A stretch of DNA of 64,000 nt from Plectonema cf. radiosum LEGE 06105 (GCF_015207665.1 NZ_JADEWL010000010.1:1-64000), one strand, 5' to 3'; positions 47,801 to 57,272 are shown, counted from the stretch's first letter. Made by a program: numbers and translations. The notes: generated by a model from the letters alone, not told the origin.

Positions 47801-47997
47801 CTCCAGAATTGCAGCGACGTTTATTCGACCCATTTTTTACTACTAAACCTGTTGGTGTGGGAACTGGTTTGGGATTATCAATCAGTTATCAAATAATTGT
47901 TGATAGACACGGTGGTCATTTACACTGTTTTAGCGAACCGGGACAAGGTACAGAATTTGTGATCGAAATTCCGATTACTCAACCACAGAACACTTAG
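44872..47997 (+). CDS. Multi-PAS/GAF sensor histidine kinase
   Basis: A 1041-aa cytosolic sensor kinase. The N-terminal half has PAS/PAC repeats: residues about 15-125 ('FLEHTPIAVAMFDQKMCLIA'), 140-262 and 305-425 ('GMIYQYILFPNGTSCFSYVS'), then a PAS near 430-555. A GAF domain follows at about 575-735. A coiled coil leads to the H-box 'LVAGVAHEINNPVNFIYGNL' (His about 787). The ATPase has 'NLIANAIDALEE', 'IADNGTGIPPELQ' and 'FDPFFTTKPVGVGTGLGLSI'. No partner response regulator is beside it. Ligands are unknown. A hairpin follows the stop. Confidence 0.93.
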   Translation: MHLHANSENNSQLFQVFLEHTPIAVAMFDQKMCLIAASHKWLIDYGLDGESVIGCCYYEIFPHTSEKWKIIHQRCLAGAIAKCEADKMVRIDGELEWIEWECRPWNDSNNEIGGIILSSKKVTEQMLCEQALTANERRFRKLAANLPGVIYQFQLSANGTMSFPYISSGCRRFLEIEPIKVEQNSQLIFDLIHPSDRESYLDSMKLSADTLLPWLWEGKIIIPSGRCKWVRCILRPEKQADGDILWSGLMIDISDRVQIEEKLKKSQQDLETKVQYRTAELEKANKQLQAQIVGRQQAEDLLHQTEARFEKLAANIPGMIYQYILFPNGTSCFSYVSPGCYHLYELEPEQIQQDINSALDITHPDDLPILQQAIAVSAQTLEPWKQEWRIITPSGKLKWLQGHSRPSKQANGDIVWDGMIMDISELKQAEDALKQSEEKFRTLFEKSADGILLYNGKVFIDFNQAAVEMMGCTTREQLMRMAPSAISPEFQPDGTSSLDKQMELTKIAFANGGHRFEWTIRRIDGTDKPLDVQLTAIPLNGEQVFYTVWRDITERKKAEEAVKQSEARYRKLASREKLLNSLASQIRNSLDIDTVLETAINEIKYLLNIDRCSFSWFEPNVEPPIWETIKESKNHNLPSLLGRHSIDKVGSVTELFLKQKILQIDDASKCEEPIHREFLETLGIKSEIVLPIQTRSGKIGVIVCGHWAEIRPWIDSEVELLQAVVDQIAIAINQADLYAETQQTALNAQKQAQQIEQTLQQLQKTQSQLVQSEKMSGLGQLVAGVAHEINNPVNFIYGNLIHASNYTGDILGLLKLYEQEYPQPTPEIEEEMKAVDVDFLVSDLPKLMKSMMVGAERIREIVQSLRTFSRLDEAEMKMVDIHQGIESTLMILQHRFKANQEHEQIELIKHYANLPQVVCFAGQLNQVFMNLIANAIDALEEGIRKGEVSAPRITITTKMLDSDRLAIHIADNGTGIPPELQRRLFDPFFTTKPVGVGTGLGLSISYQIIVDRHGGHLHCFSEPGQGTEFVIEIPITQPQNT

Positions 47998-48018
47998 TAA
48001 AAATCCCATTAAATAAAT

Positions 48019-48045
48019 TTCCCCATCCAATAACTGGATGGGGAA
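48019..48045. terminator. Hairpin between convergent kinase and methyltransferase
   Basis: TTCCCCATCCA and TGGATGGGGAA form a perfect 11-bp stem with a 5-nt loop. On the minus strand it is followed by 'aaatttatttaatg', so it may terminate the O-methyltransferase transcript, or both. Confidence 0.6.
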
Positions 48046-48064
48046 GATTCATCTTGGTAAAAAT

Positions 48065-49153
48065 TTATGGTTTAGTTGCACAAACTAATGAGAAATAAGA
48101 ATGGGTTGAAGTTATGGAAATATCTTCAAATCCTGCCTCTTTTAAAAATTGATTAACTTCACTTGCTGTATATTGCTTACCTTGAGTCCACCAAATCATA
48201 CACATTGAGTATGAAGCGGCTGTTGCAGGTCCATCCTTTGTATCGTTTAAAAGCATTTCATGTAAGTAAATACGACCACCTTTAGGTAATGCATCAAAAC
48301 TATTCTTGACTAAATGCTGGCATTTTTTTTGTCCCCAATCATGAAAAATATTACTAAATAAAATAGCATCGTAACCACCAGGGAACTGATCAGTAAAGAA
48401 ATTAGCAGAGTATGTGTCTATGCGATTTGATAATCCAGCTTTAGAAATATAACCGGACGCAATTTCGCATACTACTGGTAAATCTAGAATCGTACATTGC
48501 ATTTGAGAATAGCGTTGAGCTAAAGCTACTGAAACAGCAGCAGAACCTCCTCCGACATCGAGAAGACGTTTTACCCCAGTAAAGTTACCATGATTTGCTA
48601 GACCTAAAGCACCAGGCATTGTCATACTCTGCATGGCACCAGTGAATAGTTTGGCTTTCTCAACTTCTACCTCGTGAGCTTCCCAAACATCTTGTTCCTG
48701 GTAAACGCTTGACCTATCATTTGTTAATGCTTCTAATAATACAGAATGCGATAGGGGATTATTCGCCATTAGCTTGAGCATTCCACCCCAGTAATAAGGG
48801 CTTTGAGGAAGTAAAAAATTGCGAGAAACTTGGGTGAGATTAAATTTACCGCTTTGCTGAATCAAATAGCCTAATGAGGTAATTACTCCTAAAAGAGCTT
48901 CAGTAGCACGTTCGCTCAAAGAAAGGGTTTCGCTTACCTCAGATGCTGTCTTCGGTGCTTCTGCTATCAAAGCAAACAATCCTAACTGATCTGCTACTGT
49001 CAACGTTGGAAAATGAAACATGGACATCCATGTTTTCCAAAGTAATCCATCATCACACGCTGGCACAGCAAATTGTGATTTTCCACTTAATAACCAAACA
49101 TTATTTTCATCTTGATTTGTTTGCTGTTTTCCAAATGCTATCAAATCTGTCAT
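48065..49153 (-). CDS. O-methyltransferase family 2-like methyltransferase
   Basis: A 362-aa methyltransferase of the acetylserotonin/plant O-methyltransferase fold. It has an N-terminal dimerisation helical domain ('LTVADQLGLFALIAEAPKTA', 'RATEALLGVITSLGYL') and a SAM domain with 'RLLDVGGGSAAVSVALAQRY' and 'LPKGGRIYLHEMLLNDTKDG'. The catalytic base region is 'LFSNIFHDWG'. The substrate is unknown. It is divergent, across an 850-bp AT-rich region, from two haem-oxygenase-fold genes and may belong with them in a small specialised pathway. Confidence 0.85.
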   Translation of the reverse strand: MTDLIAFGKQQTNQDENNVWLLSGKSQFAVPACDDGLLWKTWMSMFHFPTLTVADQLGLFALIAEAPKTASEVSETLSLSERATEALLGVITSLGYLIQQSGKFNLTQVSRNFLLPQSPYYWGGMLKLMANNPLSHSVLLEALTNDRSSVYQEQDVWEAHEVEVEKAKLFTGAMQSMTMPGALGLANHGNFTGVKRLLDVGGGSAAVSVALAQRYSQMQCTILDLPVVCEIASGYISKAGLSNRIDTYSANFFTDQFPGGYDAILFSNIFHDWGQKKCQHLVKNSFDALPKGGRIYLHEMLLNDTKDGPATAASYSMCMIWWTQGKQYTASEVNQFLKEAGFEDISITSTHSYFSLVCATKP

Positions 49154-50003
49154 AAAATTATCTTCCTATATTGCTAGCTATTATCAAGAAATAAGTACAT
49201 TAAATATCTTGTACTAAATTTAATCGTGCAACCTGACAACCCAGCAGCATAAAGATACATCATATCTTCTACAAATATCGCTCTTTTCTTGTTTAAATCA
49301 ACAGCAAAATTGTGCTGCAAAACTATTCAAAACACTTTTGATAACGATTTAGTTTAAATTATTAAACTATTAATGACATGAGTAAGAACTCGGATGAAAA
49401 TATTTTTTTTGGTCAAAATCAGTGAGAATGCTTACAAATTTAAAATTTATAGACCTCATAAAGTAGTTAGAGCCAAATATCAAAATATAATAATGATTGA
49501 GATTATAGATTATTTTTACACAAACTATAAAAACAATATCATTTAAATTTTATTAACTTTACAAAAACTTGAAGCATTAATTAAAATTTAGGATAAAAAT
49601 CAACTAAAAATTTATATACATATCATCATAATTAATAACTTATCTAATTTTTATAAATCTATTTATATATTTATTGTTATTTTTATATATTGTTTTTTCA
49701 GATAAATATTTTTACGTAAAACATTCAATTTATTTCTACCTTAAACCGATTTAGAAAAAAACACTAATTTCTGAGTTTTTACGACTGGCAAAATAGACAA
49801 AATATTTTAAATTAATTTCATAGCGAAAAAATAAACAACAAAAATTATCGCAGCAGGTATTTGAAAGCGAAAGTTTTGAGGTTGCTTGTTTATCAGAGGT
49901 TGCATTATCCACTTCAAAAAAAACGGAGTTAATCATTTATCAGATTTAACTCAAACTGCATTTCTAATTTGATAAAAGCTAGCATTCATAGGAATCAATT
50001 TCA
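49154..50003. other. 850-bp AT-rich intergenic region
   Basis: Very AT-rich DNA between two divergent units. No ORF of convincing composition, no repeat and no strong hairpin is seen. It probably carries promoters for the methyltransferase (leftward) and the tandem haem-oxygenase-fold genes (rightward). Confidence 0.5.
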
Positions 50004-50744
50004 ATGCAAGAAATATTATCTCTAATCGAAGAAAAGAATCAAGAATACGCTCTTCTACCTTTGTTCAAGTTTTTAGAAGATAAAACAATAAATCCCAGAC
50101 AAAGACTGAGTTTTGCACCGTGTATTGCACATTTTATTATGAGTTTTGGTGACTTAAATAAATATGTATTCCGTGAAAAGCAGGTACTTAGCAAAGTTCA
50201 AGATATAATCAACGAACATACTTATGAAGATGACCATCACTGGCCTTGGTTTGTAACTGACCTAGAAAAACTGGGATTTAACCCCCAGATGAACTTCACT
50301 CAGGTATTAAGATACCTTTGGAGCGAACAAAGCAAAGTTTCTCGTCAGTTATCTTATCAACTTTCTGCCTATACTCTGCAAGCAGAACCTATTATTAAAA
50401 TTGCAGCGATAGAAGCCATAGAAGCTACAGGATATGTCTTGTTTTCTAGAACAGCGCAAGTTGCTTCCGAACTCACAGAAATAACTGGTGAAAAATACAC
50501 ATATTTCGGTGATTTTCATTTTAACCTCGAAAACGGACACGCTATGGGTACAGAAGGAGGAGAAGCTTTCTTAGCAACACTTGATCTTACTGAATCACAG
50601 CGTCAACAAGCTTACGAAGTAGTTGAAAATGTGTTTAGTATTTTTACAGAATGGACTCATGAACTTCTCGCTTATGCACAAAAGCAAAATGCAGAATTAG
50701 AATTATACAAAGAAATAGAAAATTCTGCAAAAGTTTGCGTATAG
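50004..50744 (+). CDS. Haem-oxygenase-fold, CADD-like protein (copy 1)
   Basis: A 246-aa all-helical protein resembling the CADD/TenA-like family, which in cyanobacteria includes the DUF3865 group. Candidate metal-binding residues are visible: the segment 'HTYEDDHHWPW' (H72, E75, H79), and 'YFGDFHFNLENGHAM', where H-x3-E-x2-H repeats the pattern H-x3-D/E-x2-H of haem-oxygenase-like diiron oxygenases. The position equivalent to the first glutamate ligand is a His here, so the site may be altered. It is followed 147 bp on by a paralogue that shares most of these residues. Both proteins end in Cys-Val. The substrate is unknown. Confidence 0.7.
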   Translation: MQEILSLIEEKNQEYALLPLFKFLEDKTINPRQRLSFAPCIAHFIMSFGDLNKYVFREKQVLSKVQDIINEHTYEDDHHWPWFVTDLEKLGFNPQMNFTQVLRYLWSEQSKVSRQLSYQLSAYTLQAEPIIKIAAIEAIEATGYVLFSRTAQVASELTEITGEKYTYFGDFHFNLENGHAMGTEGGEAFLATLDLTESQRQQAYEVVENVFSIFTEWTHELLAYAQKQNAELELYKEIENSAKVCV

Positions 50745-50891
50745 TATTTTTTGGCAGCTAATAGCTATGATTAATTTAGTTAGTTATTAGCTGTCATTTT
50801 TGACTTCATAAAAATTCCATATAACCTTGGAAATAATTACACTTGGTGCAATCAAGCTTGAAAAAAAATACAAAAATTCAAAGAAATTCTG

Positions 50892-51632
50892 ATGCTAGAT
50901 ATAATAGCTTTCATTGAAAGTAAGAAGCAAGAATTTACGAAGTTACCTTTGTTTGCATTTATGCAAAACAAAAACTTAAGCCCAAGTCAAAGATTAAGCT
51001 TTGCTCCTTGCATGGCTCATTTTATTATGAGTTTTAGCGACTTAAATAAATACGTTTTTTTGGAGCATCAACCCGTCAATCAAATTCAGCATATCATCAA
51101 TCAACACGCTTATGAGGATGAAGAACATTGGTCTTGGTATCTTAGAGACATTGAAGAACTTGGATTCAATTATAATCTCAACTTTACTCAAGGATTAAGA
51201 TTTGTTTGGGGTGAAGAAACTAAAATTACTCGTCAAATAACCTATCAAATTGCTGGATATAGCTACCAAGCTACTCCTACAATTAAATTATTAGTTGTCG
51301 AAGCATTAGAATCCATTGGTCATATTTTTTTTAATATGTCAACACAAGTTGCTTCTGAACTACAAGTAATTTCTCAAACAGATTATTTCTATTTTGGTGA
51401 TACACATTTACGAGTAGAAACTGGACATGCAATGCGTACACCAGAAGCAGAAAGTTTTGTAGCAACAATAAAACTTACAGATTCACAACGTCAACAAGCT
51501 TTGGATATAGTCGAGAAAATATTTCAACTTTTTACGGAATGGACGCACGAACTTTTAGTTTACGCACAAAAGTATGGTGTAGAATCTGTTAAGAAAAACG
51601 AGGTTGAAACGAATTTAATGCTTTGCGTGTAA
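50892..51632 (+). CDS. Haem-oxygenase-fold, CADD-like protein (copy 2)
   Basis: A 246-aa paralogue of the preceding gene, equal in length. Shared blocks are 'QRLSFAPC.AHFIMSF', 'H.YED..HW' (H72, E75, H79), 'TQVASEL', 'YFGD.H' and 'E.GHAM', and the 'LCV' tail. The candidate metal site 'YFGDTHLRVETGHAM' again gives H-x3-E-x2-H. The product is probably an oxygenase or a folate- or other precursor-related enzyme like CADD, but its reaction is unknown. Because both copies are intact and have diverged, sub-functionalisation is likely. They are probably expressed as a bicistronic unit. Confidence 0.7.
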   Translation: MLDIIAFIESKKQEFTKLPLFAFMQNKNLSPSQRLSFAPCMAHFIMSFSDLNKYVFLEHQPVNQIQHIINQHAYEDEEHWSWYLRDIEELGFNYNLNFTQGLRFVWGEETKITRQITYQIAGYSYQATPTIKLLVVEALESIGHIFFNMSTQVASELQVISQTDYFYFGDTHLRVETGHAMRTPEAESFVATIKLTDSQRQQALDIVEKIFQLFTEWTHELLVYAQKYGVESVKKNEVETNLMLCV

Positions 51633-51714
51633 CTATTTAGTCGTCTGAAATTACAATCAAAATAAAAAGACGTTGCATTGCAACGTCTCTACATTAATCT
51701 ATTTTCACAAAATT

Positions 51715-53820
51715 TTAAGCAGCACTTTTCAAGCCATTATGCTTGAGTAAAGGTTCGGTACTTGGCTCCCTACCCCGGAAAGACTTAAATACTTCCATCG
51801 GGTGCTTGCTACCACCAAGCGCAAGTACAGTGTCGCGGTAGCGTTTACCAGTAGCTTTTATTGCTTCTTCGTCTTCTAATCCGGCTTCTTCAAAGGCTGC
51901 AAATGCATCTGCACTCAAGACTTCAGCCCATTTGTAACTGTAATAACCTGCCGCATATCCACCAGCAAAAATGTGTCCGAAGGCACAGAGAAAATTATCT
52001 TCCGGTAGTAGTGGTAATATGGTTGTATTCTTGGCGATACGATTACGTACATCATCGAGTGTCTCTTCTCCACCAGGACGATAACGGTAATGTAATTCTA
52101 TATCCAACAAGCTAAAGTGCAACTGACGTAACATAAAACCACCGCTCATATAATTGCGTGCTGCGACAAGTTTCTGATAATAATGTTCCGGTAGCGGTTC
52201 GTTGGTTTCGTAATGTTTCGCCATTCCCATTAAAGTAGGGCGTTCGTAACACCAATTTTCCATAAATTGACTGGCTAATTCTACGGCATCCCATTCGATA
52301 TTATTAATACCAGCAGCACTGGGATAATCTATTTTCGTGAGCATATGTTGTAAACCATGACCAAATTCATGAAAAAGGGTTTCTACTTCCGCGAAGGTCA
52401 TTAAACTAGGCTTACCATCCACTGGGGGAGTTTGGTTACATATCAAATATGCTATTGGTAACTGGATATCAGTTTTACCATTTTGTTTGATTTTACGACG
52501 ATTTAAACAGGTATCCATCCATGCACCACCGCGTTTTTCTGCCGGACGACTGTAGGGGTCTAAATAAAAGTAAGCTATGGGAGAACCCGTTTCATCGGCT
52601 ATCTGAAAATAGCGGACATCTTCATGCCATATTGGCGCTTGTCCATCAGCAGGAGTGACGCTAATATTAAACAAGCGTTTTACTAATCCGAATAAACCAT
52701 CTAGAACTTGGGGAAGCGGGAAATAAGGACGTAACTCTTCTTGTGTAAAAGAAAACTTTTCTTCCCGTTGACGTTCTGACCAAAAGCTGATATCCCAATG
52801 TTTTAAATCGTCGGCTTCTGGAGCATTTTTAGCCGCTGCAAATTCTTTGAGTTCTGCTAATTCTTTTTGTGCAGCATCATAACTAGTGCGACGCAACTCT
52901 TCTAAAAGTTGATCTACCGCTTCGACATTAGGAGCCATTTTACTTGCTAAACTGACGGATGCATAATTTTTATATCCAAGTAACTCAGCTAATTCCTGCC
53001 TTAATTCCAAAATACGCTTAATTATCGGTCTATTATCCAATTCTCCTGAAGATGCACGAGAGATAAAAGCTTTATATAATGTTTCCCGTAAATCTCGCCG
53101 CTTGCTATGCTGCATGAAAGGATAATAACTGGGAAAATCCAAAGTGACGCACCAAGGACCATTTTCTGGAGTTGCGTTTTCTTCCCCTGCATCCCGTGCT
53201 GTTTGTGCTGCTAAACTCAGCCAACTTGGAGGTAAACCTTCAACTTCTTCTGGTGTTACTAAAGTCAAACTAAAAGCTTTAGTCGCATCTAAAACATGAT
53301 TAGAAAACTTCGTCGAAATTTCTGCTAGTGACGTTTGAATTGCGTTAAAACGTGCTTGTGCTTCACCTTCTAAACCAATACCAGCAAGTTCCGCATCACG
53401 AATAGCTGATTCTATAATTCGTTGTTGTGCTGAATCCAAAGTATTCCAAGTATCACTTTCTCTTAGTGCTTTAAAAGCGTTATAAATCGGTTTACTTTGG
53501 CTGAGTCGGTTAGAAAATTGGACTATTTCTGGCTGTGCGGTTTCGTAGGCTTGACGTAATTCTGGGCTATTTTTTACACCCATCAAATGACTAACTATTC
53601 CCCAACTCCAAGTTAAACGTTCGGTTATCTGTTCTAAAGGTTCTACCAAATCGCTCCAACTGGGTTTTACATTAGCTTCTAATTGAGTAAGTTCTTCATT
53701 TAATTCAGAAAGTAATTGATTTAATGCTGGTTCTACGTGTTCCGGTTTAATTTCTGTAAAAGGAGGCAAACCTGAACATTTGAGCAAGGGATTATTTGAA
53801 ATTGCAAATGAAGCAGTCAT
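51715..53820 (-). CDS. prlC: M3 family oligopeptidase A (PrlC)
   Basis: A 701-aa soluble zinc metallopeptidase that degrades peptides after signal peptide cleavage. The zinc motif HEFGH is in 'ETLFHEFGHGLQHMLTKID', with the third ligand Glu in 'WDAVELASQFMENW'. The family block 'YFYLDPYSRPAEKRGGAWMD' and the end 'FKSFRGREPSTEPLLKHNGL' fit M3A peptidases. The full family length and ATG start fit. The gene is monocistronic. Confidence 0.95.
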   Translation of the reverse strand: MTASFAISNNPLLKCSGLPPFTEIKPEHVEPALNQLLSELNEELTQLEANVKPSWSDLVEPLEQITERLTWSWGIVSHLMGVKNSPELRQAYETAQPEIVQFSNRLSQSKPIYNAFKALRESDTWNTLDSAQQRIIESAIRDAELAGIGLEGEAQARFNAIQTSLAEISTKFSNHVLDATKAFSLTLVTPEEVEGLPPSWLSLAAQTARDAGEENATPENGPWCVTLDFPSYYPFMQHSKRRDLRETLYKAFISRASSGELDNRPIIKRILELRQELAELLGYKNYASVSLASKMAPNVEAVDQLLEELRRTSYDAAQKELAELKEFAAAKNAPEADDLKHWDISFWSERQREEKFSFTQEELRPYFPLPQVLDGLFGLVKRLFNISVTPADGQAPIWHEDVRYFQIADETGSPIAYFYLDPYSRPAEKRGGAWMDTCLNRRKIKQNGKTDIQLPIAYLICNQTPPVDGKPSLMTFAEVETLFHEFGHGLQHMLTKIDYPSAAGINNIEWDAVELASQFMENWCYERPTLMGMAKHYETNEPLPEHYYQKLVAARNYMSGGFMLRQLHFSLLDIELHYRYRPGGEETLDDVRNRIAKNTTILPLLPEDNFLCAFGHIFAGGYAAGYYSYKWAEVLSADAFAAFEEAGLEDEEAIKATGKRYRDTVLALGGSKHPMEVFKSFRGREPSTEPLLKHNGLKSAA

Positions 53821-53992
53821 ATATGTGTGAGATTTTTTAGAAATGTAGTTAATCCAAATTTAACAAAATTAAATTAAATAAAATTAAATTAATAGAGCAT
53901 TTTGCAAATAAATGACGTACAGCATCTTGAAACTTTAAAGCACCTACAAAGCCGGATTATATATAGTATTAAGAAAAGTTGCCCGAAAAGCC

Positions 53993-54574
53993 ATGCAATC
54001 CCCTATACATATCTTTACCGTTGAAGAATACCTTGAACTTGAACAAAGCAGCGAAATTCGTCACGAATATGTTTGCGGACAACTATTCGCAATGTCTGGA
54101 GGTAGTAAGGAACATAATCTAATCGCTGGGAATATTTATTCACGCTTGCGTTCTTATTTACGTGGTGGTTCTTGTAGCGTCTTCATGGCTGATATGAAAG
54201 TAAATATACAGTTAGCCAGCCAAAATATTCAAAATACTAGAAATATATATTACTATCCCGATATTATTGTAACCTGTGACCCAGATGACCAAGACCGTTT
54301 TTCTGTGGATTATCCTTGCTTAATTATCGAAGTGCTTTCACCTAGCACGGAAACAACTGATAGACGGGAAAAACTTGTAAATTACCGAACTTTAGAAAGT
54401 TTACAAGAATATGTATTAGTCTCTCAAGACGAAATTAAAATAGAGATTTATCGAAAAGATTCTCAAGGAAATTGGTCATTGACAATTTTAGGTAAAGATA
54501 ATGAATTGCACTTAGATTCTCAGAGCTTAACCTTGAGAATGACAGAAATTTACGAAGATGTAATCAAAATATAA
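53993..54574 (+). CDS. Uma2 family putative endonuclease
   Basis: A 193-aa protein of the Uma2/DUF820 family, very abundant in cyanobacteria, with a PD-(D/E)XK nuclease fold. 'FTVEEYLELEQSSEIRHEYV' is the conserved N-terminal block, 'YYYPDIIVTCDPDDQDRF' gives the PD, and 'PCLIIEVLSPSTETTDRREK' gives the E-x-V/L metal site. The biological role is unknown. It is divergent from prlC. Confidence 0.9.
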   Translation: MQSPIHIFTVEEYLELEQSSEIRHEYVCGQLFAMSGGSKEHNLIAGNIYSRLRSYLRGGSCSVFMADMKVNIQLASQNIQNTRNIYYYPDIIVTCDPDDQDRFSVDYPCLIIEVLSPSTETTDRREKLVNYRTLESLQEYVLVSQDEIKIEIYRKDSQGNWSLTILGKDNELHLDSQSLTLRMTEIYEDVIKI

Positions 54575-54659
54575 ATTATCATCCCTACCCACGATATAAT
54601 TAATAATCGCAATCCAAAATTAGTAGATTATATGAACTTTGGTTGAGAAATGGTTTTTT

Positions 54660-56204
54660 CTACCTTTGATTTTGATAAGGATAATAATACTGTGGATAAG
54701 TTGTTGTGGGTATTGTGTTATTTACACCGCTGGGAACGGTATTCATTTGTGGGGGTTGATAAGGGATTGTGCCGTTGATGGGATTATTTAAATAAGGTGA
54801 ATTACCACTGGGAGGAAGAATATTAGTCCCAGGAGTTCCTGTCATGCTCGGAGGTTGGTTAAAGTATTGGTAGGCTAAACGAGATACCGAAGTAATTAAA
54901 GTTTCAGCGCGGGAGTCATTTCTAGGACGCTTTACCATGACTGCTGCAATATAGCGCTTTCCTGTGGGTAAATTAATTAAACCTACATCTCCCAACATTG
55001 CCCCAATATACCCAGTTTTATTACCAATTTCTGCTCCCACACCCAAACCTGTGGGTAATAGATGCCGTCTTTGATTTTGACGCATGATATCAAGTATACG
55101 GTCACGGGATGCCGTAGTTGGAACTAAATTCCCTTTGCTCACCATTGCGAGTACCTGTCCTAATTCTTTGGGGCTGGTGGTGTTAGTTCCTTCGATATCG
55201 GGTAGTTGATTGCGGAGTACTGTAGCTGTTAATCCCCAACTGCGAAATCTTTGATTTAAAGCTTCTATGCCGCCCATGCGGTCGATTAAGATATTTGTAG
55301 CGGTGTTATCGCTAATTACCATCATTTTGGTTGCAACTTCTAATGCTGTGAATTTGCTTCCTACTGGCTGACTTTGCATATCACCGGAACCTCCTGCAAC
55401 CATTCGTTGCTCCATAACCAACATTTCGTTCGGCTGGATTTTCCCTGCATCTACATCTTGGAAAAAAGCAACAAGTATGGGTAATTTAATTGTACTAGCG
55501 GCTGCAAATGCGCTATTAGCGTTTAAATCTACATAATTACCTGTATCTAAATCTGCAATAAAAACTCCAGGTGTCAAATCTGGATTACTACCTGCAAGAA
55601 TTTGGATAGAGCTTTTGAGGGGAATTATTTCTTGGGTTAAGTAGAAACCTTGATTATTATTCGCTACTTGGGGTTGATTTTGTTCTACATTCGATAAGTT
55701 GGCTGTAGTAACTTGAGTTGCTGGGTCTAGTACTGATAATAATGTACCAACAATTGCGCCAATACCTACTCCTACAATCAATAAGCGCAATATGTAAAGC
55801 ATAGTTCTCGCCATTGGTTTGAGGCGAGTTTTGTGGGATAATTTGACTCTCTTAGTCACCCGCGTTTTAAATTTTAGGGGTGGAATCTTGCCATTTACAG
55901 CAGCCGATTTCATTCCACTAGATGCTGCTTGAGATGCATTTTTTTTTCTCAGCCAGGTTTCTGCTGGTGCTTCGATTCTTTCTCGCTTGCGGGGTGTTTT
56001 CGCGGTGCTTGAGGAAGAACTAATTACTGTACGCGAAATTGTCTCACCTTGATCAGGCGATAGCTGCCCTCGCCCAAGGGATCGCGATGTTCCAACTGCT
56101 TTTACTTTAGTGTTTCCTGGCTTTTGAACTTTACGTAATTTTTGACGACGCTTTGTGGGTTGTCGTCTTCCAGAAGCTGTAATTTTATAACTTGACTCTG
56201 ACAC
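54660..56204 (-). CDS. Serine hydrolase, class A beta-lactamase fold, membrane-anchored
   Basis: A 514-aa protein. The N-terminal 130 residues are very basic and Ser/Thr-rich (disordered). A single transmembrane helix follows ('TMLYILRLLIVGVGIGAIVG'), then the beta-lactamase-like domain: SxxK at S237 in 'AAASTIKLPILVAF', SDN in 'VISDNTATNILI', and KTG in 'GNKTGYIGAMLGD'. The tail of about 60 residues is Pro/Asn/Tyr-rich. Together these suggest a periplasmic penicillin-interacting or beta-lactamase-like enzyme; cyanobacterial class A homologues are often PBP-like. The start is GTG. Confidence 0.85.
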   Translation of the reverse strand: MSESSYKITASGRRQPTKRRQKLRKVQKPGNTKVKAVGTSRSLGRGQLSPDQGETISRTVISSSSSTAKTPRKRERIEAPAETWLRKKNASQAASSGMKSAAVNGKIPPLKFKTRVTKRVKLSHKTRLKPMARTMLYILRLLIVGVGIGAIVGTLLSVLDPATQVTTANLSNVEQNQPQVANNNQGFYLTQEIIPLKSSIQILAGSNPDLTPGVFIADLDTGNYVDLNANSAFAAASTIKLPILVAFFQDVDAGKIQPNEMLVMEQRMVAGGSGDMQSQPVGSKFTALEVATKMMVISDNTATNILIDRMGGIEALNQRFRSWGLTATVLRNQLPDIEGTNTTSPKELGQVLAMVSKGNLVPTTASRDRILDIMRQNQRRHLLPTGLGVGAEIGNKTGYIGAMLGDVGLINLPTGKRYIAAVMVKRPRNDSRAETLITSVSRLAYQYFNQPPSMTGTPGTNILPPSGNSPYLNNPINGTIPYQPPQMNTVPSGVNNTIPTTTYPQYYYPYQNQR

Positions 56205-56360
56205 CGCTACTCCTTCTAACCCACTTACTCTGTAAACACCCTACTAACTCCCAAACCTGTTTTCAAATCACGCTTTGTAGCATTTTTGTGTATAGTTTAA
56301 GCTATTATTCTGACTTTTGGAGAGTAATAGCGCACATAATTAATATTGATTCATCAGTTT

Positions 56361-57092
56361 TTATGATTTTCCGGGTTGTGTAAGCGCCCACTGCATTTGT
56401 CGTAAAATACCTCTGAGCATGGCGACTTCCTGCGTTTGTAGCTGAGCGCGGTTGTACAGTTGCCGAAATTTTTCCATGCGACTGCTGGCGGTATGGGGAT
56501 AAAGATACTCAATAGACAGCAATAGTGATTCTAACTGTTTATAGTAGGCTTCGACAACCTCTAATGATGCAATTTCTTTATCATCTATATTAGTTTCAAC
56601 GGTATGGGGTTGACTTTGGGCTAGTTCGTAACAGCTAATTGCCACAGCAGAAGCTAAGTTCAACGATGCATATCCGGCATCAGTAGGAATACGCATAAAT
56701 TTCTGAGCGTAGTTTAATTCTTCGTTGCTTAATCCTCGGTCTTCTCTACCGAAAATTAATGCTGCTGGTTGTGCGGATGCTTCCAATAACCAAGGTAATA
56801 CTTCACGGGGACTTTGTAGCGGACTGTTGAAATCGCGGGTTCTTGCTGTGGTGGCGATCGCTCTTTTGCATCCCTGTAATGCTTGGGGTAATGTAGCGAC
56901 AGATACTGCTGATTCTAAAACGTCTTTGGCATGAACTGCCATTCTTGTTGCTTCTTCCCCTAAATAATCGCATTGGGGATTAACTAAAACCAGTTGATGG
57001 AGTGCAAAATTTTTCATTACCCGCGCAATTGAACCTACATTTAATGCTCCACCTGGTTCGACTAAAATAATTTTCACCTCTGATACATTCAT
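56361..57092 (-). CDS. TrmJ-type SPOUT tRNA/rRNA methyltransferase
   Basis: A 243-aa knotted SPOUT methyltransferase. 'IILVEPGGALNVGSIARVMK', 'AALIFGREDRGLSNEELN' and 'IPTDAGYASLNLASAVAISC' are the three SpoU/TrmJ motifs that build the SAM-binding knot. TrmJ 2'-O-methylates tRNA position 32. The C-terminal 80 residues form a helical extension. It lies downstream of secA, separated by a terminator hairpin, in the same direction. Confidence 0.88.
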   Translation of the reverse strand: MNVSEVKIILVEPGGALNVGSIARVMKNFALHQLVLVNPQCDYLGEEATRMAVHAKDVLESAVSVATLPQALQGCKRAIATTARTRDFNSPLQSPREVLPWLLEASAQPAALIFGREDRGLSNEELNYAQKFMRIPTDAGYASLNLASAVAISCYELAQSQPHTVETNIDDKEIASLEVVEAYYKQLESLLLSIEYLYPHTASSRMEKFRQLYNRAQLQTQEVAMLRGILRQMQWALTQPGKS

Positions 57093-57193
57093 TTTGTATT
57101 TCTTTGAATGGGGAATAGGGAATGGGGAATAGGTAATTCAATCCGTGAAATCAGTGAAATCCTTCTCAATCCGTGGTCAGTAATTGAGAATAT

Positions 57194-57222
57194 AAAAAAA
57201 CCGGATATTTAAAACCCGGTTG
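57194..57222 (-). terminator. Rho-independent terminator of secA
   Basis: On the minus strand AACCGG and CCGGTT form the stem, followed by TTTTTTTA. It lies 50 bp downstream of the secA stop codon. Confidence 0.75.
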
Positions 57223-57272
57223 ATATTTTTAGAATTGTCAATCCAAAATCTAAAATCTAAAATCCAAAATCG

